This document shows, in pieces, positions 14,876 through 22,322 of a stretch of 64,000 nt of DNA; the first letter of the stretch is position 1, and the number at the start of each line of letters is the position of its first letter. This stretch comes from a virus. The DNA lies in IMG/VR virus record IMGVR_UViG_3300028837_001424, positions 1 to 64,000 of that record. One strand, given 5' to 3'. The position numbers were made by a program, and so were the translations under genes. The notes under the pieces were generated by a model. That model ran no database searches. It was not told where the DNA came from and worked only from the letters and a program-made list of their open reading frames with translations.

Positions 14876-15000
14876 AAGAAGCCCCTGGATCGAGGGTAGG
14901 CCGCGGAGGCGGTGGAGGAAGTCGGCGTATACCCGTTACTGTCCTTAGCTGAAAAACTGCCCACCGGCAAAGTGGTCGAGCGACCTCACAGGGGCCTCTC
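14876..15000 (+). ncRNA. Structured RNA, copy B of a related pair
   Basis: CCCCTG near the 5' end pairs with CAGGGG near the 3' end. The motifs AAGCCCCTG-ATCGAGGG at the start and CGACCT-ACA-GGG-C-TCTC at the end are shared with copy A, while the interior differs (GGCCGCGGAGGCGG region). Length is 125 against 126 bases. It ends 52 bases before a DnaJ-type zinc-finger gene. Confidence 0.55.
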
Positions 15001-15052
15001 AACCAAATAAATTGGCGATAAAACCAATTCCTTTGGTGACCAGGAGGATAAT

Positions 15053-15301
15053 ATGAGTTGGCAAACATGTCCGGTTTGTAACGGAACAGGCAAAGTTCCA
15101 AGAAGTTTCTATCCCGACTTGGGACCGCCAGGTTCATCTACTGCCGATAACTATGTGGAGTGTCGGTCGTGCTATGGGCGAGGTGTTTTGCAGAGTACTG
15201 TATATCCGCCATACACTCCTAAACCACCTTACGAGCCTCATCCAGTGTGGCCTTATGGTCCTTGGACGACATGGACATTTGGTAACACTTATATTGCGTG
15301 A
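15053..15301 (+). CDS. Small protein with DnaJ-type CxxCxGxG zinc motifs
   Basis: ATG follows AGGAGGATAAT. The 82-residue product has CPVCNGTG at residues 6-13 and CRSCYGRG near 42, two half-sites of a DnaJ central-domain zinc finger, then a Pro/Tyr/Trp-rich tail. It has no J domain, so it is a free-standing zinc protein, not a chaperone. Confidence 0.7.
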   Translation: MSWQTCPVCNGTGKVPRSFYPDLGPPGSSTADNYVECRSCYGRGVLQSTVYPPYTPKPPYEPHPVWPYGPWTTWTFGNTYIA

Positions 15302-15337
15302 ATGTAGAAAATAAGCAAAGTTCTACAAAGAAGCAAG

Positions 15338-15364
15338 AAAGTTTTCACTGGCACTGAAAACTTT
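15338..15364 (+). terminator. Hairpin terminator candidate
   Basis: AAAGTTTTCA and TGAAAACTTT form a perfect 10-bp stem around a 7-base loop, ending in TTTT. A weaker hairpin (GTAGAA/TTCTAC) precedes it. It separates the RNA/zinc-protein unit from the next promoter at 15391. Confidence 0.6.
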
Positions 15365-15390
15365 TACCTAAAACACCATCACTATATTGC

Positions 15391-15419
15391 TTGACCCGAT
15401 GTTCCCTATACGGTATAAT
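15391..15419 (+). promoter_or_regulatory. Strong sigma70-type promoter with TGTTCC element
   Basis: TTGACC, a 17-base spacer and a perfect TATAAT. TGTTCC is at spacer positions 4-9 and the spacer ends CGG, matching the minus-strand promoters at 2582 and 3120. It gives a leader of about 16 bases with TTGGAGG. Confidence 0.85.
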
Positions 15420-15442
15420 ACAATCTAATTTGGAGGTTTATC

Positions 15443-15544
15443 ATGATGCGAAAAGTGAAATACGCGTTGGCGTTTTTGGCGGGCTGTTGTTTTATATCTC
15501 TTGGGCCGAAGACAAGTAATAAGATCAAGTACGAAGGAGATTGA
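15443..15544 (+). CDS. Small putative lipoprotein, 33 aa
   Basis: Following the 15391 promoter and TTGGAGG, ATG at 15443 (or 15446) reads MMRKVKYALAFLAGCCFISL and a short polar tail. The basic start, hydrophobic core and LAGC lipobox resemble a lipoprotein signal, leaving a mature peptide of about 19 residues. Its stop overlaps the ribosome site of the next gene. Function is unknown. Confidence 0.55.
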   Translation: MMRKVKYALAFLAGCCFISLGPKTSNKIKYEGD

Positions 15545-15545
15545 T

Positions 15546-15845
15546 ATGGCTACAGAAATCTATGGTGCATCCGACGATCTGATAGAAATTCGGGGCAACG
15601 TAAACGGTGAACATTGTCATGATGATGGTTTCTTGATCGTCTCTGACGGCACTGTATTAAAGATCAAATACGGCAAGGATGCGATGGCCATTTGGGAGAT
15701 ACGATTGATTGAGAAAGGCAATCTTTTCGCAACGATTGATCCCTGCTTTGACGAAAATGAGGCTCGCTATTCGGATACCGCCATGTTCGACGAAGGAGTC
15801 AAGTGGGTTTATTTTGCTAAAGAATTAAGTGGCCGAATCAAATAA
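15546..15845 (+). CDS. Hypothetical protein, 99 aa
   Basis: I choose ATG at 15546, directly behind GAAGGAGATTGAT; a longer frame start would lie inside the lipoprotein gene. The product (MATEIYGASDDLIEIRG...) appears to be a beta-rich domain with several Trp and acidic residues. I recognise no family. It precedes the Fic gene. Confidence 0.6.
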   Translation: MATEIYGASDDLIEIRGNVNGEHCHDDGFLIVSDGTVLKIKYGKDAMAIWEIRLIEKGNLFATIDPCFDENEARYSDTAMFDEGVKWVYFAKELSGRIK

Positions 15846-15858
15846 AAAGGAGATTGAG

Positions 15859-16359
15859 ATGAAACTAGTAAAGCCATTCAGTTCATTCGGAATGAGCTAT
15901 AATTCGGTTTTTCAGTTCCTTCTCGAATCTAATAAGATTGAGAGAATAAACAAAGTCTCAGAACAAGAGATAACTGCGGCTCTACACTTTCTCAACCTGG
16001 AAGAACTGTCCATTGAGGACGTAGAAAAATTTGTGTCGATCACCGCACCCACTGCAGTCTTGCGAGACAAACTAGGTTCTGATGTGATGGTTGGCGATTA
16101 CCTACCGCCTCGTGGTAACCCACGCATTCGACTTCTGCTTTCTACGCTGTTGGAGCAGATAAACACTGGAGAGCTAGATGCTTTTCACGCCCATATTCAC
16201 TACGAGTACCTGCATCCTTTCACTGATGGCAATGGGCGATCGGGTAGACTGATTTGGTTGTGGCAGATGAAGGATGCTCCATTGGGTTTCCTGCATACAT
16301 TCTATTATCAGACATTGCGTGAGAGAAGGTGGTCTACCTTATCTAGCCCTCGGAGGTGA
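15859..16359 (+). CDS. Fic/DOC-family protein (putative AMP-transferase)
   Basis: Start at 15859 behind AAAAGGAGATTGAG. The 166-residue product has the Fic core HPFTDGNGRSGR at residues 119-130, the catalytic His and the nucleotide-anion loop all intact. Fic proteins transfer AMP or other groups from nucleotides to target proteins. An N-terminal SNKIER at 24-29 matches the inhibitory S-x3-E motif, but with Arg where Gly or Asn is usual. It probably modifies a host protein. There is no adjacent antitoxin-like gene. Confidence 0.85.
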   Translation: MKLVKPFSSFGMSYNSVFQFLLESNKIERINKVSEQEITAALHFLNLEELSIEDVEKFVSITAPTAVLRDKLGSDVMVGDYLPPRGNPRIRLLLSTLLEQINTGELDAFHAHIHYEYLHPFTDGNGRSGRLIWLWQMKDAPLGFLHTFYYQTLRERRWSTLSSPRR

Positions 16360-16362
16360 GCG

Positions 16363-16551
16363 ATGAAAGCAGTTGGTGATGCAGCATGGGGCATTCTGGT
16401 CGGAGCCTATCTTGGAGCGAGATGGATGTACTTAGAGAAATATGAGAATGTTTTATTTCTGTTGGGCGGCTCATTGGTAATCGTACTTATTGTTATTGGG
16501 TACAATTGGGGAAGATATTTCCATAAGAAAGCCCTCAGAGGTGATCGATGA
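16363..16551 (+). CDS. Small membrane protein, two helices
   Basis: ATG follows GGAGGTGAGCG. The 62-residue product has hydrophobic segments at about residues 5-20 (Gly/Ala-rich) and 28-47 (VLFLLGGSLVIVLIVIGYNW), with a basic C-terminus. It is an unknown membrane protein, overlapping the next gene by 4 bases. Confidence 0.55.
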   Translation: MKAVGDAAWGILVGAYLGARWMYLEKYENVLFLLGGSLVIVLIVIGYNWGRYFHKKALRGDR

Positions 16552-16745
16552 ATATGTTATTGTTCGGAGTGTTGATCGGTTATTTATGGGGCGGATTGAT
16601 GTGTAGTAAATTCGGTAGGGTAGCAAGATATGAAGAAGCCCTAAAGGAAATTGCTGACTGGGAAAATTATGACTTAGGTGGTGATGTGCAGTATGGTGGT
16701 ATACATCCTGCTAAAATTGCAGAAGACGCAATCATGGTTGGATAA
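16548..16745 (+). CDS. Small membrane-anchored protein
   Basis: The 65-residue product starts with a hydrophobic anchor (MNMLLFGVLIGYLWGGLM) followed by a basic stretch and a helical soluble region ending PAKIAEDAIMVG. Its ATG overlaps the upstream stop. No family is recognised. Confidence 0.55.
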   Translation: MNMLLFGVLIGYLWGGLMCSKFGRVARYEEALKEIADWENYDLGGDVQYGGIHPAKIAEDAIMVG

Positions 16746-16765
16746 TTAATTCAATTTGGAGGATA

Positions 16766-17023
16766 ATGATGGGTATGTTTGATAATTTCTATTTCCACTG
16801 CCAAAATTGCGGCGCTGTAATTGAAGAACAATCCAAGGCTGGGTCATGTAAAATGAATCACTATACCTTTCTTAATATGCATCCTGCCGTAGCCGGCGAT
16901 CTGCATGGCAGAAAAGGTAAATGCATTAAATGTGGCTGGCATTATTTGATAGCATCCCAAGTTGCTATATCGGTAGTGCCGTGGGATGACTCCCTCGATC
17001 CTGCTCCAGAAGACGATCGTTGA
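16766..17023 (+). CDS. Zinc-ribbon protein, 85 aa
   Basis: Behind TTGGAGGATA, the product has CQNCG near residue 12 and CIKCGW near 53, a zinc ribbon with a His-rich middle. ATG 16769 gives better ribosome spacing than 16766. Function is unknown; it precedes the tRNA-His gene. Confidence 0.6.
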   Translation: MMGMFDNFYFHCQNCGAVIEEQSKAGSCKMNHYTFLNMHPAVAGDLHGRKGKCIKCGWHYLIASQVAISVVPWDDSLDPAPEDDR

Positions 17024-17064
17024 TATATGTAAACGAGTTTATGTTTTTCTACACTCAGATACAT

Positions 17065-17137
17065 AAGGCGGTAGTCCAACTGGCTAGGACACTAGACTGT
17101 GGATCTGGGGATGCGGGTTCGAATCCCGTCCGCCTGA
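17065..17137 (+). tRNA. tRNA-His (GTG)
   Basis: Acceptor pairs 2-7 (AGGCGG/CCGCCT), T8-A9, D stem GTCC/GGAC, anticodon stem CTAGA/TCTGG with loop CTGTGGA (anticodon GTG), and T arm GCGGG-TTCGAAT-CCCGT. The first acceptor position is A against G, unlike the usual tRNA-His end with an extra G; this may be handled by processing. Confidence 0.88.
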
Positions 17138-17149
17138 CCTACGTACTAT

Positions 17150-17179
17150 TTGACAGTACTATACCGTATATGGTACACT
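17150..17179 (+). promoter_or_regulatory. Promoter with perfect -35, leaderless start
   Basis: TTGACA, an 18-base spacer and TGG-TACACT (extended -10). The expected start is at the ATG 17186. The spacer holds a TACC-N6-GGTA dyad overlapping the -10, a possible operator. Confidence 0.65.
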
Positions 17180-17185
17180 CTTGAC

Positions 17186-17335
17186 ATGAAAGAAAATACG
17201 AAGGATGCACTGGGTTTTTATGCTTTAATGATGGCGGCGATATTTGGCTTGCTTGTCATGATAGCTGGAATTATTGTGGCAATACTAAACTTTCTGGCTG
17301 TAAGCGGCTACTTGATCGCTGATGTCATCGGATAA
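17186..17335 (+). CDS. Small membrane protein, probably leaderless
   Basis: ATG at 17186 falls at the predicted transcription start of the 17150 promoter and has no ribosome site; a longer upstream start would lie inside the promoter. The 49-residue product (MKENTKDALGFYALMMAAIF...) is one or two hydrophobic helices. The stop overlaps the next gene's start. Confidence 0.55.
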   Translation: MKENTKDALGFYALMMAAIFGLLVMIAGIIVAILNFLAVSGYLIADVIG

Positions 17336-17462
17336 AGGGCCGAGTAAATCTTTTTTTGGAGGCTGGCCCGAAGCCCCTTGGAAACGCAAGCGAAGTCGGA
17401 GGTTGCGCGACATCGCCAAGCGTTTTATAATTAAGCTACTTTCAATTAGGTTATTCAAATGA
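17322..17462 (+). CDS. Small basic protein, 46 aa
   Basis: ATG at 17322 overlaps the end of the membrane protein and its TGA overlaps the start of the methyltransferase (ATGA). The product (MSSDKGPSKSFFGGWPEAPW...) has a strongly basic core KRKRSRRLRDIAKRF that could bind nucleic acid or a membrane. Confidence 0.5.
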   Translation: MSSDKGPSKSFFGGWPEAPWKRKRSRRLRDIAKRFIIKLLSIRLFK

Positions 17463-18124
17463 CCTGGCATCCTGACATGCCCGAAGAATATAAGAATCAA
17501 ATCGTCACTGGCGATGCGCGTGAGTTGGCAAAGCGGATACCAGACGAGAGTGTTGATTTGATTTTTACTGATCCGGTTTATGACAGGATTGATGATTATG
17601 AGTGGTTGGCAGAAACGGCATATAGAATATTGAAATCAAATAGTGCTTGTCTAATTTGGCAAGGACAGCAATGGCTTGAGAAGACTTATTTGGCGTTGTC
17701 TAAATCCTCCCTAAAATATAGGTGGCAGTTAGGTTGGTATGCTTCCAACAATATGCAGATGGTGGGAAAGATAGGGCGCAAGATTGCGCCCTTGCTGTGG
17801 TACGAAAAAGGACATAGCAATCCTTGGCGATGCTGTCGCGAAATTGTTAATGCGCCAATAACTAGCGGTAAACGACCCCACAAATGTGCAAAGCGCCCAG
17901 ATGCAATTGCGCATTATTTAGAAAAATTCTTAATTGAAATCGGAGTGGTGTTCGACCCATTTTGCGGTGGCGGAACAATCCCCGCAGTATGCAAGCAACT
18001 ATCCCGCAACTACATCGCATTCGAGATTGACCCCGACACTGCCGAGTTAGCCAGAGAGCGAGTGCTAAATACTCAGCCGCCGTTGTTCGTTATGGAGCCT
18101 GAGCAGTTGGAGTTGTCCGAATGA
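17459..18124 (+). CDS. DNA methyltransferase, beta class, variant motif IV
   Basis: The 221-residue product has TDPVY at residues ~37-41 where most relatives have DPPY, then DPFCGGGTIPAVC near 160 and YIAFEIDPDTAELAR (motif I region). It is likely an amino-methyltransferase on DNA. The Val in the catalytic tetrapeptide is unusual and could reduce or alter activity. It is translationally coupled to both neighbours. Confidence 0.8.
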   Translation: MTWHPDMPEEYKNQIVTGDARELAKRIPDESVDLIFTDPVYDRIDDYEWLAETAYRILKSNSACLIWQGQQWLEKTYLALSKSSLKYRWQLGWYASNNMQMVGKIGRKIAPLLWYEKGHSNPWRCCREIVNAPITSGKRPHKCAKRPDAIAHYLEKFLIEIGVVFDPFCGGGTIPAVCKQLSRNYIAFEIDPDTAELARERVLNTQPPLFVMEPEQLELSE

Positions 18125-18585
18125 GCTTTATTTATAATCTTACTCAGGGCATTCGAAATATCATTTATTGGTTACCTGTTATATGGCGGGATCGTAATTG
18201 GGATTATTCATATTTTCTTGAGATCCTGAGGCACAAGCTTTATGCCATTCGTCTAGATATACCTAATTGGACCCGCGCGGAGAAGGAGAAAGACGAAGAG
18301 AATATTGAATACGTGATCTCATTAATTGACGCTGTAGTAAACGATGAATATGAGAAACAAGCGTTTGATAAGCACAGGCAGCACTGGGGCAGCCCCAAAG
18401 TGGTATTCGAATCAATTGACGATAAATTCAGCGAGATGACCTTTGTCTACCCAGAAGCATCCAGCCAAGCGGAAGCCGGAGAGCAACTAAGCAGGTTGCT
18501 CCGCGAGGCCATGCGCAAAAGGCAAGAAGCGATAAACATATTGTTCGGGATAATAAGAGACAGCTTCGAGACTTGGTGGATTTGA
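18121..18585 (+). CDS. Conserved phage hypothetical protein, 154 aa
   Basis: It begins MSFIYNLTQGIRNIIYWLPV and WRDRNWDYSYFLEILRHKL, a start I recognise from hypothetical phage proteins, followed by a charged helical body. The function is not known. It sits between two DNA methyltransferase genes, overlapping both. Confidence 0.65.
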   Translation: MSFIYNLTQGIRNIIYWLPVIWRDRNWDYSYFLEILRHKLYAIRLDIPNWTRAEKEKDEENIEYVISLIDAVVNDEYEKQAFDKHRQHWGSPKVVFESIDDKFSEMTFVYPEASSQAEAGEQLSRLLREAMRKRQEAINILFGIIRDSFETWWI

Positions 18586-21320
18586 TGTCATGGTATGAGA
18601 TCATAGAGCAAGACATAATCCAGTGGCTTCAAAATTATGAGGGCGAGCGCTTCCACGCTATTCTGTCAGATCCGCCGTATGCGCTAATATCAGTTACAAA
18701 ACGCTTTGGTAAAGAATGTTCCGCGCCTGCGCAAGAGGGCGCGGATGGTCGTTATAGCCGGCTGAGTGGTGGCTTCATGAACCAGGTTTGGGATTCGTTT
18801 GAAAGTTTGGAACATTATAGAGAGTGGGTAAAGACCTGGGCAAAGCTATTGATTGAAAAGGCACTGTATCCAGGGGCGGTTTGCTTATTTTTTGGCGGTT
18901 GTTATGATGAGGAAACAGAACTTCTAACTAAGAGAGGCTGGATTAAATTTGCAGACGTTATAAAAACCGATTATATTATGACTCTGAATCCAAAGACTGA
19001 CAAAATAGAATATCACTTACCTATAGAGATAGTTAAACAACAATATAAAGGACCTATGTATCGATTATTAAATAATAAAGTTGATCTTTATGTCACGCAT
19101 GATCATTGGGTTTATTCGGCACCATTCAACAGTAGGCATAAGAGTAAGCGTTTTTGCCTCCGCACTGCCAAGGAAATAGCGGGTAAACATGTTCACTTTA
19201 AAAAGGACGGTATCTGGCTTGGAAAAGATCAAAAACATTTCATTTTACCTAGTTGCAAAAAGCGACTTGGCGGACCAATATCGAGAGTAATCATTGAGCC
19301 AAGCAAGATGATTCCAATGAAAAAGTGGCTCAAGTTTTTCGGACTATGGATAGCCGAGGGTAGCGCATCAAAAATAAAAGCACCGTCTGGATATAGCTAT
19401 AGAGCATCAATTGCGCACTTTGACATACAGAATTTGAACGAGATAAAAGATGAATTAGTACCTTGGTTCAACATGCGAATATATCCTAAGTATGGGAAGG
19501 CCAACATTTATGGCCGCCAAATTTATGAATACCTAAAGAATTTTGGACATGCGTCAGATAAATATATACCCGATTGGCTAAAAGAATTGACCCCTGAATT
19601 AATACGTTTATTTCTTGAATGGTATCGTAGGGGCGATGGAGATAAAAATAGGTTTAGACTATATACAAGTTCAACAAAGCTAGCAGACGGGCTTCAAGAA
19701 TTGGCACTAAAAGCCGGATGGTCGGCAGATGTATATGTTAGAAACAAAAGGAAACCAAGCTATATAAACGGCAGACAAATAATTGCTCGCCACCCACAAT
19801 TTGTTATCGCCATCAATGTAGTACAAAATCAACCGCACAAGAACCCACATAAAACAAAAATAGAAGAGTGGGTTGATTATGACGGTGATGTTTATTGTGT
19901 TGAAGTACCAAATCATATAATCTACGTAAGGCGAGGAGGAAAAGCTGTTTGGTGTGGAAATACTAGAACTTGGCATCATTTGGCACTTGGTTTGGAGCAG
20001 GGCGGTTTTGAAATTTTCGAAACATTAATGTGGTTGACGGGACAAGGATTCCCGAAAAGTTTTGATATAAGTAAGGGGATAGATCGAGCGGCTGGTAAAG
20101 AGCGTTCTGTGGTTAGAACAACCAAAAGTGGGGGATATAAGCGCATTATGATAACCAACGAGGAGGCTGGTTTTCGTCCAAAAGACTATTACCCAGAAGG
20201 CAATAAATTTACTTCAAATGATCCCATTACGCCAGAAGCCATACCGTGGCGCGGGTATGGCTCAGCCCTTAAACCGGCCTGGAATCCGATTCTCCTATGT
20301 CGTACCCCTAGGAAGGGTGCTACGTTCGCCTCGCTTGCTCTGGAGCATGGGAGCGGGTCGTTGAACATCGATGGAGGACGACTCGGCTATAAAAGCGATG
20401 TAGATAAAGCATCGGCGACACCACAAGGCAAGCCAACTGCCAAATCTGGCGCGTTAGCCGGTGGCATTCAGCACGGAGATGAACGAACGGAATTTGAGCG
20501 GCCAAATCTAAAGGGCCGCTGGCCGGCAAACCTTTTATTGTCCCACCATGAAGACTGTGTGAAAATTGGAACATTCGAAGTGCCGGCACGAGTTATAAAC
20601 CGATGGCTAGATGGAATGAAGCCATTTGGTGATGGCGCAGGTGGCGAATATGAAAGCGTCCATCCTACAAGGAAAGGTGAAGCATCGGCAGACAGAACTT
20701 ATGAAGATGAAGGCGGTACAGACTTTGCCATGAAGCCAGGCGCACGACGAGACAAAGAAATGGAAACCGTCGAGCGTTGGGCCTGTGTACCAGAATGTCC
20801 GATCAGGCAGTTGGATGACCAGGCGGGCGCAAATATGCACAGCGCGGGTGTTGCCAGAAAATCTATTCGTAAGGCCGATGCCACGGGGATGTTCAATCTC
20901 CCAGGCGACGGCCATAGATATGGCGACACCGGCGGTCCCGCGCGTTTCTTTTATTGCGGCAAAGCCAGCCGAGCCGAGAAGGACAAAGGGCTTGAGGAGT
21001 TCTATTGGAGGCGTACAGGCAAGGGCTTTGAAAGGGTCGACCAAGAAGTATGGGCAAAGCTAGAGCTACGCGAGCGGGCGCGGGGCTGCATTCATCCAAC
21101 AGTAAAACCATTGGGCGTCTGCCGATATCTAGCAACCCTTATTCTACCGCCAAAGCAGGAAGATAGAACAAGGCGAATCCTTATTCCATTCTCTGGATCT
21201 GGCTCAGAAATTATCGCTGCCAGACAAGCGGGTTGGGATCTTGTGGTAGGCATTGAAATGAAATCGTTGTATAATGAGTTATCCCGTGCACGTATAAGTG
21301 CCAACATAGGGATGTTCTAA
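18585..21320 (+). CDS. DNA methyltransferase precursor with intein
   Basis: ATG at 18585 overlaps the previous stop (TGATG). The N-extein has motif IV SDPPYAL near residue 28; the C-extein continues TRTWHHLALGLEQGGFEIFE and LMWLTGQGFPKS, and has HPTVKPLGVCRYLATLI and PFSGSGSEIIAARQAGW near its end. This is the pattern of phage DNA methylases modifying adenine or cytosine amino groups. Without the 354-residue intein the enzyme is about 557 residues. It contains a long variable insert rich in Gly and charged residues between the core motifs, probably the target-recognition region. Confidence 0.88.
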   Translation: MSWYEIIEQDIIQWLQNYEGERFHAILSDPPYALISVTKRFGKECSAPAQEGADGRYSRLSGGFMNQVWDSFESLEHYREWVKTWAKLLIEKALYPGAVCLFFGGCYDEETELLTKRGWIKFADVIKTDYIMTLNPKTDKIEYHLPIEIVKQQYKGPMYRLLNNKVDLYVTHDHWVYSAPFNSRHKSKRFCLRTAKEIAGKHVHFKKDGIWLGKDQKHFILPSCKKRLGGPISRVIIEPSKMIPMKKWLKFFGLWIAEGSASKIKAPSGYSYRASIAHFDIQNLNEIKDELVPWFNMRIYPKYGKANIYGRQIYEYLKNFGHASDKYIPDWLKELTPELIRLFLEWYRRGDGDKNRFRLYTSSTKLADGLQELALKAGWSADVYVRNKRKPSYINGRQIIARHPQFVIAINVVQNQPHKNPHKTKIEEWVDYDGDVYCVEVPNHIIYVRRGGKAVWCGNTRTWHHLALGLEQGGFEIFETLMWLTGQGFPKSFDISKGIDRAAGKERSVVRTTKSGGYKRIMITNEEAGFRPKDYYPEGNKFTSNDPITPEAIPWRGYGSALKPAWNPILLCRTPRKGATFASLALEHGSGSLNIDGGRLGYKSDVDKASATPQGKPTAKSGALAGGIQHGDERTEFERPNLKGRWPANLLLSHHEDCVKIGTFEVPARVINRWLDGMKPFGDGAGGEYESVHPTRKGEASADRTYEDEGGTDFAMKPGARRDKEMETVERWACVPECPIRQLDDQAGANMHSAGVARKSIRKADATGMFNLPGDGHRYGDTGGPARFFYCGKASRAEKDKGLEEFYWRRTGKGFERVDQEVWAKLELRERARGCIHPTVKPLGVCRYLATLILPPKQEDRTRRILIPFSGSGSEIIAARQAGWDLVVGIEMKSLYNELSRARISANIGMF
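18900..19961 (+). other. Intein with LAGLIDADG endonuclease in DNA methyltransferase
   Basis: Begins with Cys (CYDEETELLTKRGWIKFADV) and ends VWCGN before Thr. A THDHW block lies near residue 80. Dodecapeptides LKFFGLWIAEGSA and IRLFLEWYRRGDGD mark the homing endonuclease. It splits the conserved FGG|TRTWHHLA segment. The +1 residue is Thr and the penultimate residue Gly. Confidence 0.9.
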
Positions 21321-21487
21321 TGACGGCAAGAATCGAAATTGACATGGACAAGAAATGTAAGCGGTGCAAGAAGAATCCTCCGACGCAAAACGGCTATTGT
21401 CTAGCTTGCATAACCAAGATGCTGAATGAAGGAAAGTTCGATCATATTTTAGATAGACATCTAGACAAAGCTCGGAATGAGCGATGA
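21320..21487 (+). CDS. Small zinc-finger protein, 55 aa
   Basis: ATG overlaps the methyltransferase stop (TAATG). The product has CKRCKKN and CLACITK about 12 residues apart, a compact zinc finger, and a charged helical tail. It is likely translated with the methyltransferase. No family is recognised. Confidence 0.6.
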   Translation: MTARIEIDMDKKCKRCKKNPPTQNGYCLACITKMLNEGKFDHILDRHLDKARNER

Positions 21488-21540
21488 AAACCAAAATCTT
21501 GGTAGTCTAAGCGAGGTTGTTCTGATCTAGGAGTTGAATA

Positions 21541-21768
21541 GTGACAGAGAAACTCAGCAAAAGAATGATACGCTACGAGAGTAGAAGCAATCACTCAATA
21601 CGAGACAGTCAGAGGTTTATTATCGTAGATACGGCTGAGTTTGCCGATTGGTTAAATATGGCGAAAAGACTCGAAATTTCGGAAGCCGATGCAGTAAGAC
21701 GCATGAATAAAGCCGAATATGCCAAGGCAAATATGATGCTGGCGCAAGCCCTTGGAGGTGAACGGTGA
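21541..21768 (+). CDS. Hypothetical protein, 75 aa (GTG start)
   Basis: GTG at 21541 follows TAGGAGTTGAATA. The product is helical with SRSNHSIRDSQRFIIVD and an Ala/Met-rich end. The ~45 bases before it resemble those before 22146, so the two leaders may be duplicated. Confidence 0.55.
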   Translation: MTEKLSKRMIRYESRSNHSIRDSQRFIIVDTAEFADWLNMAKRLEISEADAVRRMNKAEYAKANMMLAQALGGER

Positions 21769-22115
21769 CACTGAGCGATGAAAAGAAGAAGGAGTTGAGA
21801 CAACTTATTCTCGATAAAAGAAAAGAAGGTAAGGTTGTAGTAATGGGTATTGATTGCCCAATCTCTATGCCGCTAGATGACATTATAGATCAGCCCACAG
21901 ACGGTTTATTGTACGACTTGAATAGACTCGAAGAAACGTCATTGACATTCCTGGACAATTTGAAATGGGTGAATGACTTTGCCGTTGCTCTCGTGATTAG
22001 AAAACTCAAGTCCAAACTCGACCAACTTAACGAAGAGAATAGGGCATTAGGACAGTTGATTGAAAATTTGAATAGCAAACTCCCAGAAGAAGAAAGAATG
22101 ATTCATGAAAACTAA
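21765..22115 (+). CDS. Hypothetical coiled-coil-like protein, 116 aa
   Basis: Behind GGAGGTGAACG, the product has charged helices at both ends, the C-terminal one (KLDQLNEENRALGQLIENLN) with clear heptads. The middle is alpha/beta. Function is unknown. Confidence 0.55.
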   Translation: MTLSDEKKKELRQLILDKRKEGKVVVMGIDCPISMPLDDIIDQPTDGLLYDLNRLEETSLTFLDNLKWVNDFAVALVIRKLKSKLDQLNEENRALGQLIENLNSKLPEEERMIHEN

Positions 22116-22145
22116 AAACTTATTAGTTCTAGTGAGGTTGTTCTA

Positions 22146-22322
22146 ATGACATTGACAGATTTTGTAAAACACACGAAAGAGGATCTAAACAATTTCCAGG
22201 CGAATCTTTCAGAACTACCCGAAAGAAGCGAGTTTAGCAGGGCAAAATGGATGCAGTGGTTCCTTGATTGGCTCGAATGGAAGACCGAAATGCATGAAGA
22301 ATATTGGGGTGAAGAGAAATAA
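22146..22322 (+). CDS. Small tryptophan-rich hypothetical protein, 58 aa
   Basis: ATG follows GTGAGGTTGTTCTA. The product (MTLTDFVKHTKEDLNNFQAN...) ends with an aromatic acidic helix KWMQWFLDWLEWKTEMHEEY. Its TAA overlaps the next ATG (TAATG). No family is recognised. Confidence 0.5.
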   Translation: MTLTDFVKHTKEDLNNFQANLSELPERSEFSRAKWMQWFLDWLEWKTEMHEEYWGEEK

